A stretch of DNA of 64,000 nucleotides from NCBI RefSeq assembly GCF_013868155.1, contig NZ_JACEOG010000001.1, positions 2,432,193 to 2,496,192 on the forward strand. The letters are read 5' to 3'. The translations under genes and the position numbers were made by a program. Under the pieces are notes generated by a model. That model had not been told where the DNA came from. It saw only the letters and a list, made by a program, of their open reading frames with translations, and did not search any database. This stretch comes from Aeromicrobium phoceense. GTDB taxonomy: Bacteria; Actinomycetota; Actinomycetes; Propionibacteriales; Nocardioidaceae. Below are positions 18,796 to 27,217 of the stretch, one piece after another. The stretch's first letter is position 1. Every line of letters starts with the position of its first letter.

Positions 18796-20387
18796 GCGGC
18801 CACCTCGACGACCCGATCGGCCGCGGCCACGGTCTCGGGCCGGTGCGTGACGACCAGCACCGTGGCGCCCGACTCGCGCAGGGCGGTCAGCACCGTGGCC
18901 TCGTGGTGGGCGTCGAGGCCCGCGGTGGGCTCGTCCAGCAGCACGAGCCAGGCGTCCGTTCGCCGGATCCGCAGCAGGGCCCGCGCCACCGCCACGCGGC
19001 GTCGCTCCCCCGCCGACAGGTCGGTCGTGCCCTCGCGCACGACCCGTCCCAGGGAGAGGTCCAGCCCTGCGTCGCCGGCGGCCGCGGCGATCTCCTCGGC
19101 GCTCGCGCCTCGCTGGCCCAGCGCGACGTTCTCGCCGAGGGTGCCGGCCACGAGGTGCGGCGTCTGCGGCACCCAGGCCACCGACTCCCGCCAGGCGGCG
19201 ATGTCGAGGTCGGCCAGCGCGGTGTCGCCGACGGTGACCGATCCGGCGTCCAGCCGCTCGAAGCCGAGCAGGACGTCGAGCAGGGTGGACTTCCCACCAC
19301 CGGAGCGGCCGACGACCGCGAGGAACTCCCCCGGCTCGACCCGCAGCTCGTCGACGGCCAGCGACAGCGCGCTGCGGCCGGGATGCGTCAGTCGCGCGCC
19401 GCTCACCGTGATGGTCGACGGCCCGGCCGGCGGCGCGACGGTCCCCTCGTGGCGGTCGTGGTCGAGCAGGTCGAGCAGCTCGGCGGTGGCCGTGGCGCCC
19501 TCGGTGCTGTCGTGGAACATCATCCCGACCCGGCGCACCGGCAGGTACGCCTCGGGCGCCAGCAGCAGGACGAACATCGCGTCGCGCAGGTCGAGATGAC
19601 CCTCGACGACGCGCAGGCCGACACTCACGGCCACGAGGGCCACCGAGATCGTCGAGATCAGCTCGAGCACCAGCGAGGACAGGAAGGCCAGCCGCAGGGC
19701 GCGCATCGTCTCGACCCGGTGCCGGTCGCCGACCTCGCGGATCCCACGCTCCTGGCGCCGTCCGAAGACCTTCAGCACGACGAGGCCGTCGAGCACGTCG
19801 GTGAAGTGCCGGGCCAGGCGCTCCATGGCGGCCCAGCGGCGCTCCACCCGGTCGCGCGTCAGCATGCCGACGAGCCACATGAAGAGGCCGATGAGCGGCA
19901 GCGTGACCACGATGATCACTGCCGACAGCAGGTCGGTCCACGCGATCACGGCGATCACGGCGGCCGGCACGATCGCCGCGAGCGCGAGCTGTGGCAGGAA
20001 CCGCCCGACGTATCCGTCGAACGCGTCCATCCCGGGGCCGAGCAACGCCACGAGGCGGCCGCTCCCGGGCCGCGGACCGACGCGGCGCGGGTCGAGCAGG
20101 TCGTCCACGACCTCGGACCGCAGCTCGGCCTTCACCCGGATGGCGGCCCGCTCGCTGACGACACCGTGCGCCCACGCGATCACCGCCCGCAGCCCGAAGG
20201 CCGCGGCGATCGCGAGCGGGAGCAGCAGGACCTCGTCGCCGGTGAACCGGCGGGCGACGACCTCGGCGACGCACCAGGACACGCCGATGATGAGCAGCGC
20301 CGTGACGACACCCAGGACCACCGACCACACCAGGTGGGTGCGGACGGTGGCCGAGCGGCGGACGAGCCGCGGATCGAGGGGTCTCAC
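18792..20387 (-). CDS. cydD: ABC exporter CydD (cytochrome bd assembly)
   Basis: A 531-aa half-transporter, partner of CydC. Six membrane segments fill about residues 15-310; the nucleotide-binding domain has Walker A GRSGGGKST, signature LSAGERRR and Walker B WLVLLDEPTAGLD. The segment FHDSTEGATATAELL before the ATPase domain is characteristic of CydD. The GTG start overlaps the cydB stop by 4 nt, which decides the start against longer frames running back into cydB. The nucleotide-binding domain is compact, and the protein is slightly shorter than E. coli CydD (~588 aa). Confidence 0.92.
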   Translation of the reverse strand: MRPLDPRLVRRSATVRTHLVWSVVLGVVTALLIIGVSWCVAEVVARRFTGDEVLLLPLAIAAAFGLRAVIAWAHGVVSERAAIRVKAELRSEVVDDLLDPRRVGPRPGSGRLVALLGPGMDAFDGYVGRFLPQLALAAIVPAAVIAVIAWTDLLSAVIIVVTLPLIGLFMWLVGMLTRDRVERRWAAMERLARHFTDVLDGLVVLKVFGRRQERGIREVGDRHRVETMRALRLAFLSSLVLELISTISVALVAVSVGLRVVEGHLDLRDAMFVLLLAPEAYLPVRRVGMMFHDSTEGATATAELLDLLDHDRHEGTVAPPAGPSTITVSGARLTHPGRSALSLAVDELRVEPGEFLAVVGRSGGGKSTLLDVLLGFERLDAGSVTVGDTALADLDIAAWRESVAWVPQTPHLVAGTLGENVALGQRGASAEEIAAAAGDAGLDLSLGRVVREGTTDLSAGERRRVAVARALLRIRRTDAWLVLLDEPTAGLDAHHEATVLTALRESGATVLVVTHRPETVAAADRVVEVAA

Positions 20388-21379
20388 GCCGGGATGTGCT
20401 GCACGCCGATGCGCTTGCGGAACACCCAGTACGACCACGCCTGGTACATCAGCACGATGGGCGTGAACGCCACCGCGACCCAGGTCATGATCTTGAGCGT
20501 GTAGGGCGTCGACGACGCGTTCTCGGTGGTCAGGCTGAACGCCGGGTCGAGCGTCGAGGGCATCACGTCGGGGAACAGCGCGACGAACAGCATCGCCACG
20601 ACGCCGGCGATCGCCACGGCCGTGCCGACGAAGGCCCAGCCGTCGCGGTCGCGCATGCTGGCGGCGAGGCCACCGAGGAACGCGAGAGCCGCCACGCCGC
20701 CGATCACCCAGACGGCGAGGTCGCCGTCCCGAGCTGCGGTCCAGCCGATGAACGCCACCGCAAGCACCGCGACGACGGCACCGAGCCGCTGCGCGAACGC
20801 GTGCGCCCGGACGCGGATGTCGCCGACGGTCTTGAGCGCGACGAAGAACGCTCCGTGCACGAGGAAGACCGACGTCGTCAGCAGGCCGCCCAGCAGTGCG
20901 TACGGGTTGAGCAGGTTGAAGAACCCGCCGACGTACTCGTGGGACTCGTTGATCGGGACGCCGCGGACGATGTTCGCGAACGCCACGCCCCACAGCAGGG
21001 CCGGGACGAACGAGCCGATGATGATCGCCCAGTCCCAGCGGTCGCGCCACTCCTGCTGGTCGCGCAGGCCGCGGTACTCGAACGCGACGCCGCGGACGAT
21101 CAGGGCGATGAGGATGAGGAACAGCGGCAGGTAGAAGCCGCTGAACAAGGTGGCGTACCACTCGGGGAAGGCGGCGAACATCGCGCCGCCGCCGACGATG
21201 AGCCACACCTCGTTGCCGTCCCAGACCGGACCGATGGTGTTGACGAGGACGCGACGCTCCTTCTCGTCCTTGGCCAGCAGGCCGACGAGCATGCCCACGC
21301 CGAAGTCGAAGCCCTCGAGCACGAAGTACCCGACGAACAGGAAGGCGATCAGGATGAACCAGACGGTGGTGAGTTCCAT
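20384..21379 (-). CDS. cydB: Cytochrome bd ubiquinol/menaquinol oxidase subunit II
   Basis: A 331-aa membrane protein with about eight helices, the partner that carries no catalytic heme b558 itself but is needed to bind the heme b595/d pair. Typical CydB features are the N-terminal VLEGFDFGVGML and VWDGNEVWL motifs. GAGGA precedes the ATG. The oxidase passes electrons from quinol to oxygen without pumping protons and has high oxygen affinity, so the operon serves growth at low oxygen or under stress. The gene follows cydA by 10 nt and overlaps cydD. Confidence 0.96.
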   Translation of the reverse strand: MELTTVWFILIAFLFVGYFVLEGFDFGVGMLVGLLAKDEKERRVLVNTIGPVWDGNEVWLIVGGGAMFAAFPEWYATLFSGFYLPLFLILIALIVRGVAFEYRGLRDQQEWRDRWDWAIIIGSFVPALLWGVAFANIVRGVPINESHEYVGGFFNLLNPYALLGGLLTTSVFLVHGAFFVALKTVGDIRVRAHAFAQRLGAVVAVLAVAFIGWTAARDGDLAVWVIGGVAALAFLGGLAASMRDRDGWAFVGTAVAIAGVVAMLFVALFPDVMPSTLDPAFSLTTENASSTPYTLKIMTWVAVAFTPIVLMYQAWSYWVFRKRIGVQHIPA

Positions 21380-21389
21380 GGCGGTGTCC

Positions 21390-22823
21390 TCAGTACGCGA
21401 ACGCCAGCGGGGCGTCGGAGTCGTCGTCGGGGGCGGAGGGCGGATTGGCCTCGGGCAGGCCCTTGTCGATGAACCGCAGCAGCAGCTTGACCTCGACGAC
21501 CGCCAGCGCGCCGTACAGCAGCGTGAAGCCGAGCATCGAGGTCCACACCTGCGCGGCCGAGACCGACGGCGAGACGCCCGCCTCGGTGGGCATCAGGCCG
21601 AAGACCACCCAGGGCTGGCGCCCCATCTCGGTGAAGATCCAGCCGAACGAGTTCGCGAACAGCGGCATGAGGGGAAGGACCATGGCGGTCCACAGCAGCC
21701 AGCGGGTCGTGCGTGCACCGGGCGTCGGGACACGGCCTCGGCGCAGGGCCCACAGGATCCAGGCGCTCGCCGCCATCGCCACGAACCCGAGGCCCATCAT
21801 GAGGCGGAAGCTCCAGTAGGTGACCGGGATGTTTGGCGAGAAGTCGGTGATCCCGGAGTCGGCGTACGTCTCGGCGTACTCCTCGTTGAGCGAGTTGATG
21901 CCGCGCACCTCGCCGCCGAAGCCGCCCGTGGCCAGCTGCGACAGCAGGCACGGGATCTCGACGCTGAAGAGCGGCTTGGAGCCGTCGAGCGTGCCGACGG
22001 TGAACACGGAGAACGGCGCGCACTCGTCGGCGTCCTCGTAGAGCGCCTCTGCGGCCGCCATCTTCATCGGCTGGACCTCGGTCATGACCTTGCCCTGGAT
22101 GTCGCCGGTGATGACGACGCCGATGCCCGCGATGAGCAGCGTCACGGCGCCGAGCTTCGCCGCGCTGCGGAACGCGTCGGCGTCCCGGTCGGGGCGGCGG
22201 ATGAGGTGCCACACCGCAACCGCGGCCACGAACCCGCCGCCGACCATGAAGGCCGCGAACAGGGTGTGCGGCAGCGTGATGAGGGCGACCTTGTTGGTCA
22301 GCACCGCCATGAAGTCGTTCAGCTCGGCGCGGCCGCGCTCCTCGTTCATGGTGAAGCCCACGGGGTTCTGCATGAACGAGTTGGCCGCGAGGATGAAGTA
22401 GGCCGAGAGCGCCGTTCCGAACGCAGCGATCCAGATGGTCATCAGGTGCAGGCCGGGCTTGAGCCGGTCCCAGCCGAAGATCCACAGCCCCAGGAACGTC
22501 GACTCCAGGAAGAAGGCCAGCAGGCCCTCGATCGCGAGCGGGGCGCCGAAGATGTCGCCGACGAAGCGGCTGTAGCTGCTCCAGTTCATGCCGAACTGGA
22601 ACTCCTGCACGATGCCGGTGACGACGCCCATGGCGAAGTTGATGAGGAAGAGCTTGCCGAACATCCGGGTCAGGCGGAGCCACTTCTCGTTCCCGGTGCG
22701 CCACCACGCCGTCTGCATGATCGCCACCAGGAACGCCATGCTGATCGTCATCGGCACGAACAGGAAGTGGTAGACGGTCGTGATGCCGAACTGCCACCGG
22801 GCGAGCTCGAGTGCTGAGTCCAC
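21390..22823 (-). CDS. cydA: Cytochrome bd oxidase subunit I
   Basis: A 477-aa membrane subunit that oxidises quinol and binds hemes b558, b595 and d. The N-terminal ARWQFGITTVYHFLFVP region includes the conserved heme-ligand His; Met ligand and quinol-loop regions follow, and the signature GRQPW occurs in TEMGRQPWVV. The Q loop looks of the short type, as usual in actinobacteria. It starts with GTG at 22823 after a clear GGAAGGA ribosome-binding site, so it has a true leader, unlike many genes here. A short inverted repeat at 22845-22858 lies just upstream. It is the first gene of cydABDC. Confidence 0.96.
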   Translation of the reverse strand: MDSALELARWQFGITTVYHFLFVPMTISMAFLVAIMQTAWWRTGNEKWLRLTRMFGKLFLINFAMGVVTGIVQEFQFGMNWSSYSRFVGDIFGAPLAIEGLLAFFLESTFLGLWIFGWDRLKPGLHLMTIWIAAFGTALSAYFILAANSFMQNPVGFTMNEERGRAELNDFMAVLTNKVALITLPHTLFAAFMVGGGFVAAVAVWHLIRRPDRDADAFRSAAKLGAVTLLIAGIGVVITGDIQGKVMTEVQPMKMAAAEALYEDADECAPFSVFTVGTLDGSKPLFSVEIPCLLSQLATGGFGGEVRGINSLNEEYAETYADSGITDFSPNIPVTYWSFRLMMGLGFVAMAASAWILWALRRGRVPTPGARTTRWLLWTAMVLPLMPLFANSFGWIFTEMGRQPWVVFGLMPTEAGVSPSVSAAQVWTSMLGFTLLYGALAVVEVKLLLRFIDKGLPEANPPSAPDDDSDAPLAFAY

Positions 22824-22844
22824 ACTGGTCCTTCCGACTGCGGG

Positions 22845-22858
22845 TCACACCGTTGTGA
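22845..22858. promoter_or_regulatory. Inverted repeat upstream of cydA, candidate operator
   Basis: TCACA and TGTGA form perfect 5-bp arms around CCGT, about 22 bp before the cydA GTG. Redox regulators such as Rex and CRP-type proteins use TGTGA/TCACA arms, but here the arms are in the opposite order, so the regulator cannot be named. Confidence 0.3.
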
Positions 22859-22942
22859 TCCACCCGCGAGCGTAGGTCGCGGCAGGGTCAGGAAGGTGCG
22901 GTCGAGCATCCGACGTGGCGGACATCACCCGCCCCGTCCGTC

Positions 22943-23353
22943 TCAGACCGCGAGGGGCTCCAGCACCGTGCGGATGACGTCCGGAATCGGGGTGACCTTG
23001 CGGTCCTCCCCCGTCACGTAGACGTGCACGAACCGGCCGATCGCGGCCGGTTCGGGGTCGTCGTCCTGGTACAGGCTGATCTCGTAGACGACGCTGGAGT
23101 TGCCCAGCTTCGTGACCGTCAGGCCCGCCACGACGTCGAGCGGGAACTTGAGCTCGCGCAGGAAGCGGCACGAGGACTCCGCGACGATCCCGTAGGCCGG
23201 GAGGCGGCGGATGTCGGTGCCGGTCTCGCGGATGAGGTAGCCGTTCACGGCGGTGTCGAAGTAGGAGTAGTACTTCACGTTGTTGACGTGACCGTAGACG
23301 TCCTCGTCCTCCCACCGGGTGGTGATGGTGAACGTGGCTCCGGGACGGCTCAT
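22943..23353 (-). CDS. Hot-dog fold acyl-CoA thioesterase (4HBT family)
   Basis: A 136-aa protein of the single hot-dog thioesterase family, which cleaves acyl-CoA or related thioesters. The active-site pattern D-x-x-GHVNN-x-x-YYSYFD lies at about residues 17-33, with Asp (DVYGHVNN) as the likely catalytic acid and the usual long helix following. The length is normal. The ATG overlaps the smc stop by 4 nt, and AGGAGGAG lies 8 nt upstream, so it is translated in the same operon as smc. No functional link to smc is implied; the natural acyl substrate cannot be predicted. Confidence 0.88.
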   Translation of the reverse strand: MSRPGATFTITTRWEDEDVYGHVNNVKYYSYFDTAVNGYLIRETGTDIRRLPAYGIVAESSCRFLRELKFPLDVVAGLTVTKLGNSSVVYEISLYQDDDPEPAAIGRFVHVYVTGEDRKVTPIPDVIRTVLEPLAV

Positions 23354-26300
23354 GCCGACTCCTCCTCGCGCAGACGCTGGCTGATCACGGCCGAGACGCC
23401 GTCGCCGCGCATCGTCACGCCGTACAGGGCGTCGCAGACCTCCATCGTGCGCTTCTGGTGCGTGATCACGATGAGCTGGGAGTTGGCGCGCAGCTCCTCG
23501 TAGATCTCCAGCAGGCGGCCGAGGTTCGTGTCGTCGAGCGCCGCCTCGACCTCGTCGAGGATGTAGAACGGGCTGGGACGCGCCTTGAACAGCGCGACCA
23601 GGAACGCGACGGCCACCAGCGACCGCTCGCCACCGGAGAGCAGCGACAGCCGCTTGACCTTCTTGCCCGGGGGCCGGGCCTCCACGTCGATGCCGGTCGC
23701 CAGCATGTCGGACGGATCGGTGAGGATCAGGCGGCCCTCGCCACCGGGGAACAGGCGGGAGAAGACGTCGTTGAACTCCCGCTCGACGTCGGCCCAGGCC
23801 TCGGTGAACACCTGCTCGACCTTGGCGTCGACGTCGGCGACGATCTCGAGGAGGTCCTCGCGGGTCTTGCGCAGGTCGTCCAGCTGCTCGGAGAGGAACT
23901 GGTGACGCTCCTCCAGGGCGGAGAACTCCTCCAGCGCGAGCGGGTTGACCTTGCCGAGCATCGCCAGCTCACGCTCGGCCGTCTTGAGGCGCTTGGCCTG
24001 CTCGGTGCGCTCGAACGGGATGGGCTCACCCTCGCCATCGATCGGCAGCACCATCTGGTCGGGACCGTACTCGGCCACGAGCGTGTCGGCCTCGACGCCG
24101 AGCTCCTCCAGAGCGCGCTCCTGCAGGGCCTCGAGCCGCAGCCGCAGCTGGGCGCGGGCCATCTCGTCCTTGTGCACCGAGTCGGTCAGGCCCTCGAGGT
24201 CGGACGACAGGCCACGGACGGTGGAGCGGGCCTCCTTGAGCCGCTGCTCGCGCTCGGACCGCGAGTGCTCGATCTCCACCCGGGTGCGGGTGGCGTCGGC
24301 GTACGACTGCTCGAGGTGCTGCAGGGCGGTCTCGGCGGCCTGCAGCACGGCCGTGGCCGTCTCGGCCTCGCGGCGACGCCGCTCGGCGCGCACCCGGGCC
24401 CGCTCGCGGGCCTCACGCTCGGCCTCGGCGGCCTCCAGCAGCGACGCGACCTGGGCGCCGAGGGCCTTGGCGCGCTCCTCGGCGGTGCGCAGCGCGAGCC
24501 GGCCGTCGGTCTCGGCGCGACGGGCGGCCGACGCCGCCTCGGCGAGCCGCTCCAGCTCGGCCGTGTCGGGCTCGACGTCGGGTGCGTCCTCCGCGGCCGT
24601 CAGCCGCTCCTCCAGCTCGGACAGCCCGGCGACGTCACGGTCGCGGGCCTCCTCGGCGGCGGCGATGGCGGTCTGGAGGCGCTCGGCCTCGGCGGCAGCG
24701 GACCTGCTGGTGGTGCCCAGCTGGGCCAGCTTCTCGGCGACGGCGGACATCGACGCGTCCGACTCGTGCAGGCGGGCCAGCGCGGCGTCGACCCGGTCGT
24801 TCGCGGCCTCGGCGGTGGTGGTCGCGCGCTCGGTCTCGAAGCGCAGCGCCTCCAGCTCGTGGCCGGTGCGCTCGATCGTCTCGGCCGCCTCGTCGATCGC
24901 GGCCGTGACCTCGATCAGGCTGGGCGAGCTGGTGGAGCCGCCCTCGGCGAAGTGGGCGCCGATGCGGTCGCCGTCGGCGGTGACGGCCGTGACGTCGGGC
25001 AGGTCGGCGACGAGGCGCTTCGCCGCGGCGAGCGTCTCGACAACCGCGACCTTGTGCAGCAGGCGGCGCAGGGATCCGCGCAGCTCGGCGGGCGCCTCCA
25101 CGAGCGACTCGGCGTAGACGGCGCCGTCCGGCAGAGCGGGCCAGCCGTCGGTGGACACCTGGCCCGAGCCCAGCAGCAGGCCAGCGCGGCCGAGGTCCTC
25201 CTCGCGCAGCAGGTGCAGCGCGTCGATCGCGCTGTCGACCCGGTCGACGGCCACGGCGTCCGCGGCGGTTCCGAGGGCAGCGCCGACGGCCGCCTCGTGG
25301 CCCCCACGGACGGTGATCAGGGCGGCGACGGAGCCGAGCACGCCGTTGAGCCGGTCGGAGGCCGCGAGCAGGGCACCCGAGCCGTCCTTGCGGTTCAGGC
25401 CCAGCTCGAGGGCCTCCTTGCGCGCCGTGGCGGTGGCCAGGCGGCGCTCCAGCTCGTCGCGTCTGGACGTGAGCTCGGTGACGGCGGCCTCGGCGGTGGC
25501 CAGGGCCTCCTCGGCGCCCTCCAGCTCCTCGTCGAGGCCGGACTCCCCGGCGCTCAGTCCGGCGATCGTGCTCTCGAGCGCGCTGAACTCGCGCTGCGAC
25601 TCCTCGGCGCGCTGGCGCGCCTCGGCGCGGGCGGCCGTCAGGCGGCCGATCTCCTCGCCCGCGGCAGCGGCGCGGCTCTTGAGCCCGTTGACCTGGCCGT
25701 GCAGGCGGGCCAGCCCCTCGCGGCGGTCGGCGGCGGCGCGCAGCAGGCCGGCGATCCGGCGCTCCTCGGTGGAGTAGGCCTCCTCGGCCTCCCCGCGCGC
25801 GGCGATGGCTCCCTGGAGGGCCTCCGCGGCGGTGGCGACGTCGGCCTCGAGCTCGACGAGACGCTCCTGGGCACGCCGGGCGTCGGCCTCCAGCTCCTCG
25901 GGGTCGCGACCGTCGACGCGGTCGGACGAGGCGTCGGCGGCGAGCCGGATCCGGTCACGGGCGACGTTGGCCGTGCCGTGGAACCGCTCGCGCAGGCTGC
26001 CGAGGGCGTAGACCGTCTCCTGGGCGCGGGCGAGCAGGGGCGCGTCGGTGGCGAGGGCCTGCTCGAGCTCGGTCTCGATGCGCCGGGCCTCGGCGAGGGC
26101 CTTCTCGACCTCCTCGCGACGGGCGCGCAGCGCGTGCTCGTCGGCCAGCTCGGTCTCGATCGTGGTCCGCGCGGCGACGATGTCGTCGGCGAGCAGGCGG
26201 GCGCGCGCGTCGCGGACGGTGGCCTGGATGCCGGCGGCCCGGCGGGCGACCTCGGCCTGGCGGCCCAGCGGCTTGAGCTGGCGGCGCAGCTCGGTGAGCA

Positions 26301-26880
26301 CGTCGTTCAGCCGGGTCAGGTTGTCCTGCGTGGCGTCGAGCTTGCGGAGCGCCTTCTCCTTGCGCTTGCGGTGCTTCAGGACGCCCGCCGCCTCCTCGAC
26401 GAAGCCGCGGCGCTCCTCGGGGGTGGCGCGCAGCACCGAGTCGAGCTGGCCCTGACCGACGATGACGTGCATCTCGCGGCCGATGCCGGAGTCGCTCAGC
26501 AGCTCCTGGACGTCGAGCAGGCGGCACGTGTTGCCGTTGATCGCGTACTCGGACCCGCCGCTGCGGAACATCGTGCGGCTGATCGTGACCTCGGCGTACT
26601 CGATCGGCAGGGCGCCGTCGGAGTTGTCGATGGTCAGGACGACCTCGGCGCGCCCGAGGGGCGCGCGGCCGGCGGTGCCGGCGAAGATGACGTCCTCCAT
26701 CTTGCCGCCACGCAGCGTCTTGGCGCCCTGCTCGCCCATCACCCACGACAAGGCGTCGACGACATTGGACTTGCCGGACCCGTTGGGGCCGACGACTGCC
26801 GTGATGCCGGGTTCGAGGGCCAGCGTCGTGGACGACGCGAAGGACTTGAATCCCCGCAGCGTGAGGGTCTTCAGATACAC
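23350..26880 (-). CDS. smc: Chromosome segregation ATPase SMC
   Basis: A 1176-aa condensin subunit that folds newly replicated chromosomes. Walker A GPNGSGKS is at 31-38. Two long coiled-coil arms rich in Ala, Glu and Arg flank a hinge near residues 500-650. The C-terminal head has signature LLSGGERSLVAVAFLVALF and Walker B FYILDEVEAALDD. The length agrees with bacterial SMC (~1150-1200). It starts with GTG at 26880. In Mycobacterium smc is directly followed by ftsY; here a thioesterase gene and cydABDC lie between them. The ScpA/ScpB partners are not in the window. Confidence 0.97.
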   Translation of the reverse strand: MYLKTLTLRGFKSFASSTTLALEPGITAVVGPNGSGKSNVVDALSWVMGEQGAKTLRGGKMEDVIFAGTAGRAPLGRAEVVLTIDNSDGALPIEYAEVTISRTMFRSGGSEYAINGNTCRLLDVQELLSDSGIGREMHVIVGQGQLDSVLRATPEERRGFVEEAAGVLKHRKRKEKALRKLDATQDNLTRLNDVLTELRRQLKPLGRQAEVARRAAGIQATVRDARARLLADDIVAARTTIETELADEHALRARREEVEKALAEARRIETELEQALATDAPLLARAQETVYALGSLRERFHGTANVARDRIRLAADASSDRVDGRDPEELEADARRAQERLVELEADVATAAEALQGAIAARGEAEEAYSTEERRIAGLLRAAADRREGLARLHGQVNGLKSRAAAAGEEIGRLTAARAEARQRAEESQREFSALESTIAGLSAGESGLDEELEGAEEALATAEAAVTELTSRRDELERRLATATARKEALELGLNRKDGSGALLAASDRLNGVLGSVAALITVRGGHEAAVGAALGTAADAVAVDRVDSAIDALHLLREEDLGRAGLLLGSGQVSTDGWPALPDGAVYAESLVEAPAELRGSLRRLLHKVAVVETLAAAKRLVADLPDVTAVTADGDRIGAHFAEGGSTSSPSLIEVTAAIDEAAETIERTGHELEALRFETERATTTAEAANDRVDAALARLHESDASMSAVAEKLAQLGTTSRSAAAEAERLQTAIAAAEEARDRDVAGLSELEERLTAAEDAPDVEPDTAELERLAEAASAARRAETDGRLALRTAEERAKALGAQVASLLEAAEAEREARERARVRAERRRREAETATAVLQAAETALQHLEQSYADATRTRVEIEHSRSEREQRLKEARSTVRGLSSDLEGLTDSVHKDEMARAQLRLRLEALQERALEELGVEADTLVAEYGPDQMVLPIDGEGEPIPFERTEQAKRLKTAERELAMLGKVNPLALEEFSALEERHQFLSEQLDDLRKTREDLLEIVADVDAKVEQVFTEAWADVEREFNDVFSRLFPGGEGRLILTDPSDMLATGIDVEARPPGKKVKRLSLLSGGERSLVAVAFLVALFKARPSPFYILDEVEAALDDTNLGRLLEIYEELRANSQLIVITHQKRTMEVCDALYGVTMRGDGVSAVISQRLREEESA

Positions 26881-26933
26881 GACGTCAGCCTAGTGCCTGC
26901 GATGTCGGCCATCGCAGGGGAAACGCCGCAGGA

Positions 26934-27134
26934 TCAGCGAGCAGCGGACTCGAGCAGCTCGGCGAGGTCGCCGTCGTGCGCGGTCTCGGCGAGGCGCGCG
27001 AGGAGGCCGTCGTTCTCGGCCTTCAGTCGCAGCACCTCGTTCTCGAGGTCGCCGATCCGGCGGCGCAGGACCGCGACCTCGTGAGCGTGCTCAGGGGACG
27101 GGCCACCGACGTAGCCGTACAGCGCTTTGGCCAT
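26934..27134 (-). CDS. Small conserved coiled-coil protein
   Basis: A predicted 66-aa acidic protein. It opens with MAKALYGYVGG, followed by a heptad-like leucine/arginine pattern (LRRRIGDLENEVLRLKAEND, about residues 24-43) that should form a coiled coil. AAGGATG lies just before the ATG at 27134; an in-frame ATG two codons upstream (27140) sits too close to it. Similar short proteins with this opening occur in actinobacteria, but I know of no assigned function. It lies 53 nt upstream of smc on the same strand and could be co-transcribed. The coding call rests on the good start, codon bias and heptads. Confidence 0.7.
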   Translation of the reverse strand: MAKALYGYVGGPSPEHAHEVAVLRRRIGDLENEVLRLKAENDGLLARLAETAHDGDLAELLESAAR

Positions 27135-27217
27135 GTTCATCCTTGTTCAGGAGAGGTGGAGGTGGTGGCAGCCGCGAAGGCTGCGTCTACCAGTGTCCCA
27201 CCGGGTCGGGCGCTCGG

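Noticed and set aside
17194..20387. cydD and cydC read as a single fused CydDC gene
   Set aside because: They are separate frames joined by an ATGA overlap at 18792-18795, with a stop codon between them.
23458..27084. 1208-codon plus-strand frame over smc
   Set aside because: Exact antisense of the smc coiled coils; composition reflects complementary codons, no start signal, no domain.
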